Shown: piece after piece, positions 62,247 through 64,000 of the stretch
Numbering within the stretch: the stretch's first letter is position 1
How the letters are laid out: each line of letters begins with the position of its first letter
NCBI GenBank assembly: GCA_024998685.1
Contig: JACOEH010000013.1
Coordinates: forward strand, 1-64,000
Direction of reading: 5' to 3'
DNA: 64,000 bases
Origin: Nitrospira sp.
GTDB taxonomy: Bacteria; Nitrospirota; Nitrospiria; Nitrospirales; Nitrospiraceae
Program-made: the position numbers and the translations under genes
Notes under the pieces: model-generated
What the model was told of the DNA's origin: nothing
Seen by the model: only the letters and a program-made list of their open reading frames with translations
Databases searched by the model: none

Positions 62247-63131
62247 TCAGCGCTCGTGAGTATCGGTATATCGAAGCAAACTGTACAGTTCTCGTCGTGT
62301 CATCATGTGGTGGAGCCGGTCCTTCTGTGACCCGAGCAGCTTCAGTTCAACCAGCAACCTCTCGATCGCTTGCAAGGCCGTCCGTAACGCCGTCACAGGA
62401 AAAAGCACCCCGCGATACCCTAAGCTCTCGAATTCCGCGACGCTCAACAGCGGCGTTTTGCCGAATTCCGTCATATTGGCGATCAACGGAACGGTGATTC
62501 CCCTCTTCTGGATCGCACCGGCGAAGACTCGAAACTCTTCGGCTGACTCCAGGGCCTCAGGGAAGAGCGCATCCGCGCCGGCCGCCGCATAGGCCACAGC
62601 CCGTTGGATGGCGGCCTCCAGTCCCTCAACCGCACGGGCATCGGTGCGCGCCACAATCATGAAATTCCGATCGGCCTTGGCACGAACAGCCGCCTCGATT
62701 TTGGCGCTCATTTCAGCCACGGGCACCAGTTGTTTCCCGGCAAGGTGGCCGCACTTCTTAGCCGCTTCTTGGTCTTCGATCTGCATGCCGGCGAGATCAG
62801 CCCCTTCGAACACTCTCACCGCTTCGGCAACCTGAGCCGGACCGCCATATCCTGTATCTGCATCGACGATGGCTGGAATCGATACAGAATGGGCGATTCT
62901 CCCCGCCTCTGTCGCCATATCACTGAGCGCCAGAAGGCCGATATCCGGCACACCACGGCAAGCCGATACCGCGGCACCTGAGATATAGAGGATTTCGTAG
63001 CCGGCTCGTTCGATCTGCATCGCGACCAGCGCGTTGAACGCACCAGGAATGGCAAGGGTGCGAGTACTCAGCAATTCACGCAAGCGCGATGTCTTCGTCT
63101 GAGTCGCTGGATCCTTGTCCGTGTTCGTCAT
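62247..63131 (-). CDS. prpB: methylisocitrate lyase (PEP mutase/ICL superfamily)
   Basis: This 294-residue protein starts at ATG 63131 after a ggaagg site. It has the SGAAVSACRGVPDIGLLALSDM segment, metal-binding DADTGYGG (90-97), and the catalytic loop KKCGHLAGKQLVP with Cys127. The KKCGH motif and its length fit 2-methylisocitrate lyase rather than isocitrate lyase, which is longer. The reaction gives pyruvate and succinate. It lies 19 bases downstream of prpD in one operon. Confidence 0.87.
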   Translation of the reverse strand: MTNTDKDPATQTKTSRLRELLSTRTLAIPGAFNALVAMQIERAGYEILYISGAAVSACRGVPDIGLLALSDMATEAGRIAHSVSIPAIVDADTGYGGPAQVAEAVRVFEGADLAGMQIEDQEAAKKCGHLAGKQLVPVAEMSAKIEAAVRAKADRNFMIVARTDARAVEGLEAAIQRAVAYAAAGADALFPEALESAEEFRVFAGAIQKRGITVPLIANMTEFGKTPLLSVAEFESLGYRGVLFPVTALRTALQAIERLLVELKLLGSQKDRLHHMMTRRELYSLLRYTDTHER

Positions 63132-63150
63132 CGACCTTCCTGTCTTCAAC

Positions 63151-64000
63151 TCAGATCCTCAAGAGCGGCATGAGCGTACCAACGTCTCTGACCCGTTCAA
63201 GATTCCACACGAATTCGATAAGCCGGTCGATGCGTGGCCGACTCAGCCGTCGGGAGGCTAACCGGCGAACCTTTGCTTCCAGATCCCGGTCCGACATCGG
63301 ATTTCCAGGATGTCCCACCGGCACATCGACCTGTCTCATGTAGGTTTGACCCGTTTCCGTCTTGACCGTGATCCTGGTCGGCATGCTCTTGGGGTAGCGC
63401 GCCTCGAATTCGAGGTGCTGCACAACACGGATCTTCTTCATCAGATTCCTCACGGCTGGATTGTGCAATCGTTTCCGGCCGAATGACTGCAGCGTCACGG
63501 GACCATGGAGCAATGCCGTTGCGACACAATAGGGGAAACTATGATCAGCCGTCTCCCGTGTGGCCGGCTGCCATTTTTCAAGATCGCGCCCGATGATTTC
63601 GATGGCCACATCATAACTCCCGATTTCAACATCCATGACATGCTCGACGGCACGGACTCCCTCTGCCTCCATCAGTTCATCGCGAAGTGCGATGGCAGCC
63701 TCGACCGCAGTCTGCGCGTGATACTCGACCGGGTAATGCTTGATAGAGGTGTCCAGAATCTTGAACCGGCCGATTGCGGACGCCTGTCCCGTTTCTCCTC
63801 CCAACGTCGCAAGATCGAACGGTCCCGACACCAGTTTCATGAAGCCCTTTTCGCCTTCAAAGATAGGCGACGGTCCAGTCATGCCACGCTGCGCCAGCAT
63901 GGCGGCGAACACACCGTTGCGTGCGGCGTTCGAAAAGGCGCAGGCTTTCCACATGGACAAATCTCCCACCCGCGTCTGCCGAAGGGCTATATTCGCAATG
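63151..64000 (-). CDS. prpD: 2-methylcitrate dehydratase (MmgE/PrpD family), 3' part
   Basis: The 283 codons at the window end are the C-terminal part of a PrpD protein; the frame stays open to base 64000, so the start lies outside. Conserved segments are WKACAFSNAARNGVFAAMLAQRGMTGP, FKILDTSIKHYPVEYHAQTAVEAAIALRDE, DHSFPYCVATALLHG, then MPTRITVKTETG and VPVGHPGNPMSDRDLEAKVRRL. It dehydrates 2-methylcitrate to 2-methylaconitate. It is the first visible gene of the minus-strand cluster prpD-prpB-prpC-ligase. Confidence 0.87.
   Translation of the reverse strand, partial: IANIALRQTRVGDLSMWKACAFSNAARNGVFAAMLAQRGMTGPSPIFEGEKGFMKLVSGPFDLATLGGETGQASAIGRFKILDTSIKHYPVEYHAQTAVEAAIALRDELMEAEGVRAVEHVMDVEIGSYDVAIEIIGRDLEKWQPATRETADHSFPYCVATALLHGPVTLQSFGRKRLHNPAVRNLMKKIRVVQHLEFEARYPKSMPTRITVKTETGQTYMRQVDVPVGHPGNPMSDRDLEAKVRRLASRRLSRPRIDRLIEFVWNLERVRDVGTLMPLLRI

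Overview
The window most likely comes from a Nitrospira-type nitrite-oxidising bacterium (phylum Nitrospirota). This is inferred from gene content, not from a marker gene. The indicators are a five-subunit 2-oxoacid:ferredoxin oxidoreductase of the reductive-TCA type, a proteasome locus with a UBact/Pup-like modifier in an otherwise Gram-negative gene set, many outer-membrane and lipoprotein genes, and a methylcitrate-cycle cluster. Protein-coding DNA is moderately GC-rich and dense.

Layout. 1-6.5 kb: two small conserved proteins, a TPR exoprotein, then the forDABGE-type oxidoreductase operon behind a near-consensus sigma-70 promoter and closed by a strong terminator. 6.5-10.7 kb: a small protein, tRNA-Asn, two paralogous outer-membrane barrels, a class II aldolase and a YheT-type hydrolase. 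10.7-20.1 kb, minus strand: an HD protein, YjbQ, a DegP-like protease, then ARC/Mpa ATPase, Dop, UBact, PrcB, PrcA and PafA, a full tagging and proteasome system. 20.16-24.8 kb: a decaying siderophore or cobalamin uptake block (ATPase and permease broken, binding protein intact, a receptor fragment, a broken nucleotidyltransferase), bounded by a 17-bp direct repeat.

24.9-32.5 kb: three large, low-complexity secreted proteins (beta-helix plus lectin lipoprotein, pentapeptide-repeat protein, 1172-residue Tat-exported protein). 32.5-37 kb: a HIT protein, a TPR/Sel1 protein and a membrane CHASE2-sigma54 activator. 37-48.6 kb: mixed envelope and hypothetical genes, including a Sel1 cysteine-repeat protein and an OmpA protein with a 21-residue coiled-coil repeat. 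48.67-50.19 kb: an IS4-type insertion sequence with intact ends and target duplications but a frameshifted transposase. 50.3-59.2 kb: two oxidoreductases, an IS5 remnant, OmpA and membrane proteins, a broken nuclease, an atypical NarL-type regulator and several very small proteins, two of them under 62 residues with strong ribosome-binding sites. 59.2-64 kb: acyl-CoA ligase, 2-methylcitrate synthase, methylisocitrate lyase and the 3' part of 2-methylcitrate dehydratase, a propionate-degradation cluster cut by the window end.

The coherent systems are carbon fixation/anaplerosis (for genes), targeted proteolysis (UBact-proteasome) and propionyl-CoA use (prp genes). The most unusual observations are a small gene that seems to start with AUC, a degenerate tandem duplication forming the junction between citrate synthase and the acyl-CoA ligase, the accumulation of lesions in the uptake locus, and the three-gene secreted-protein module.
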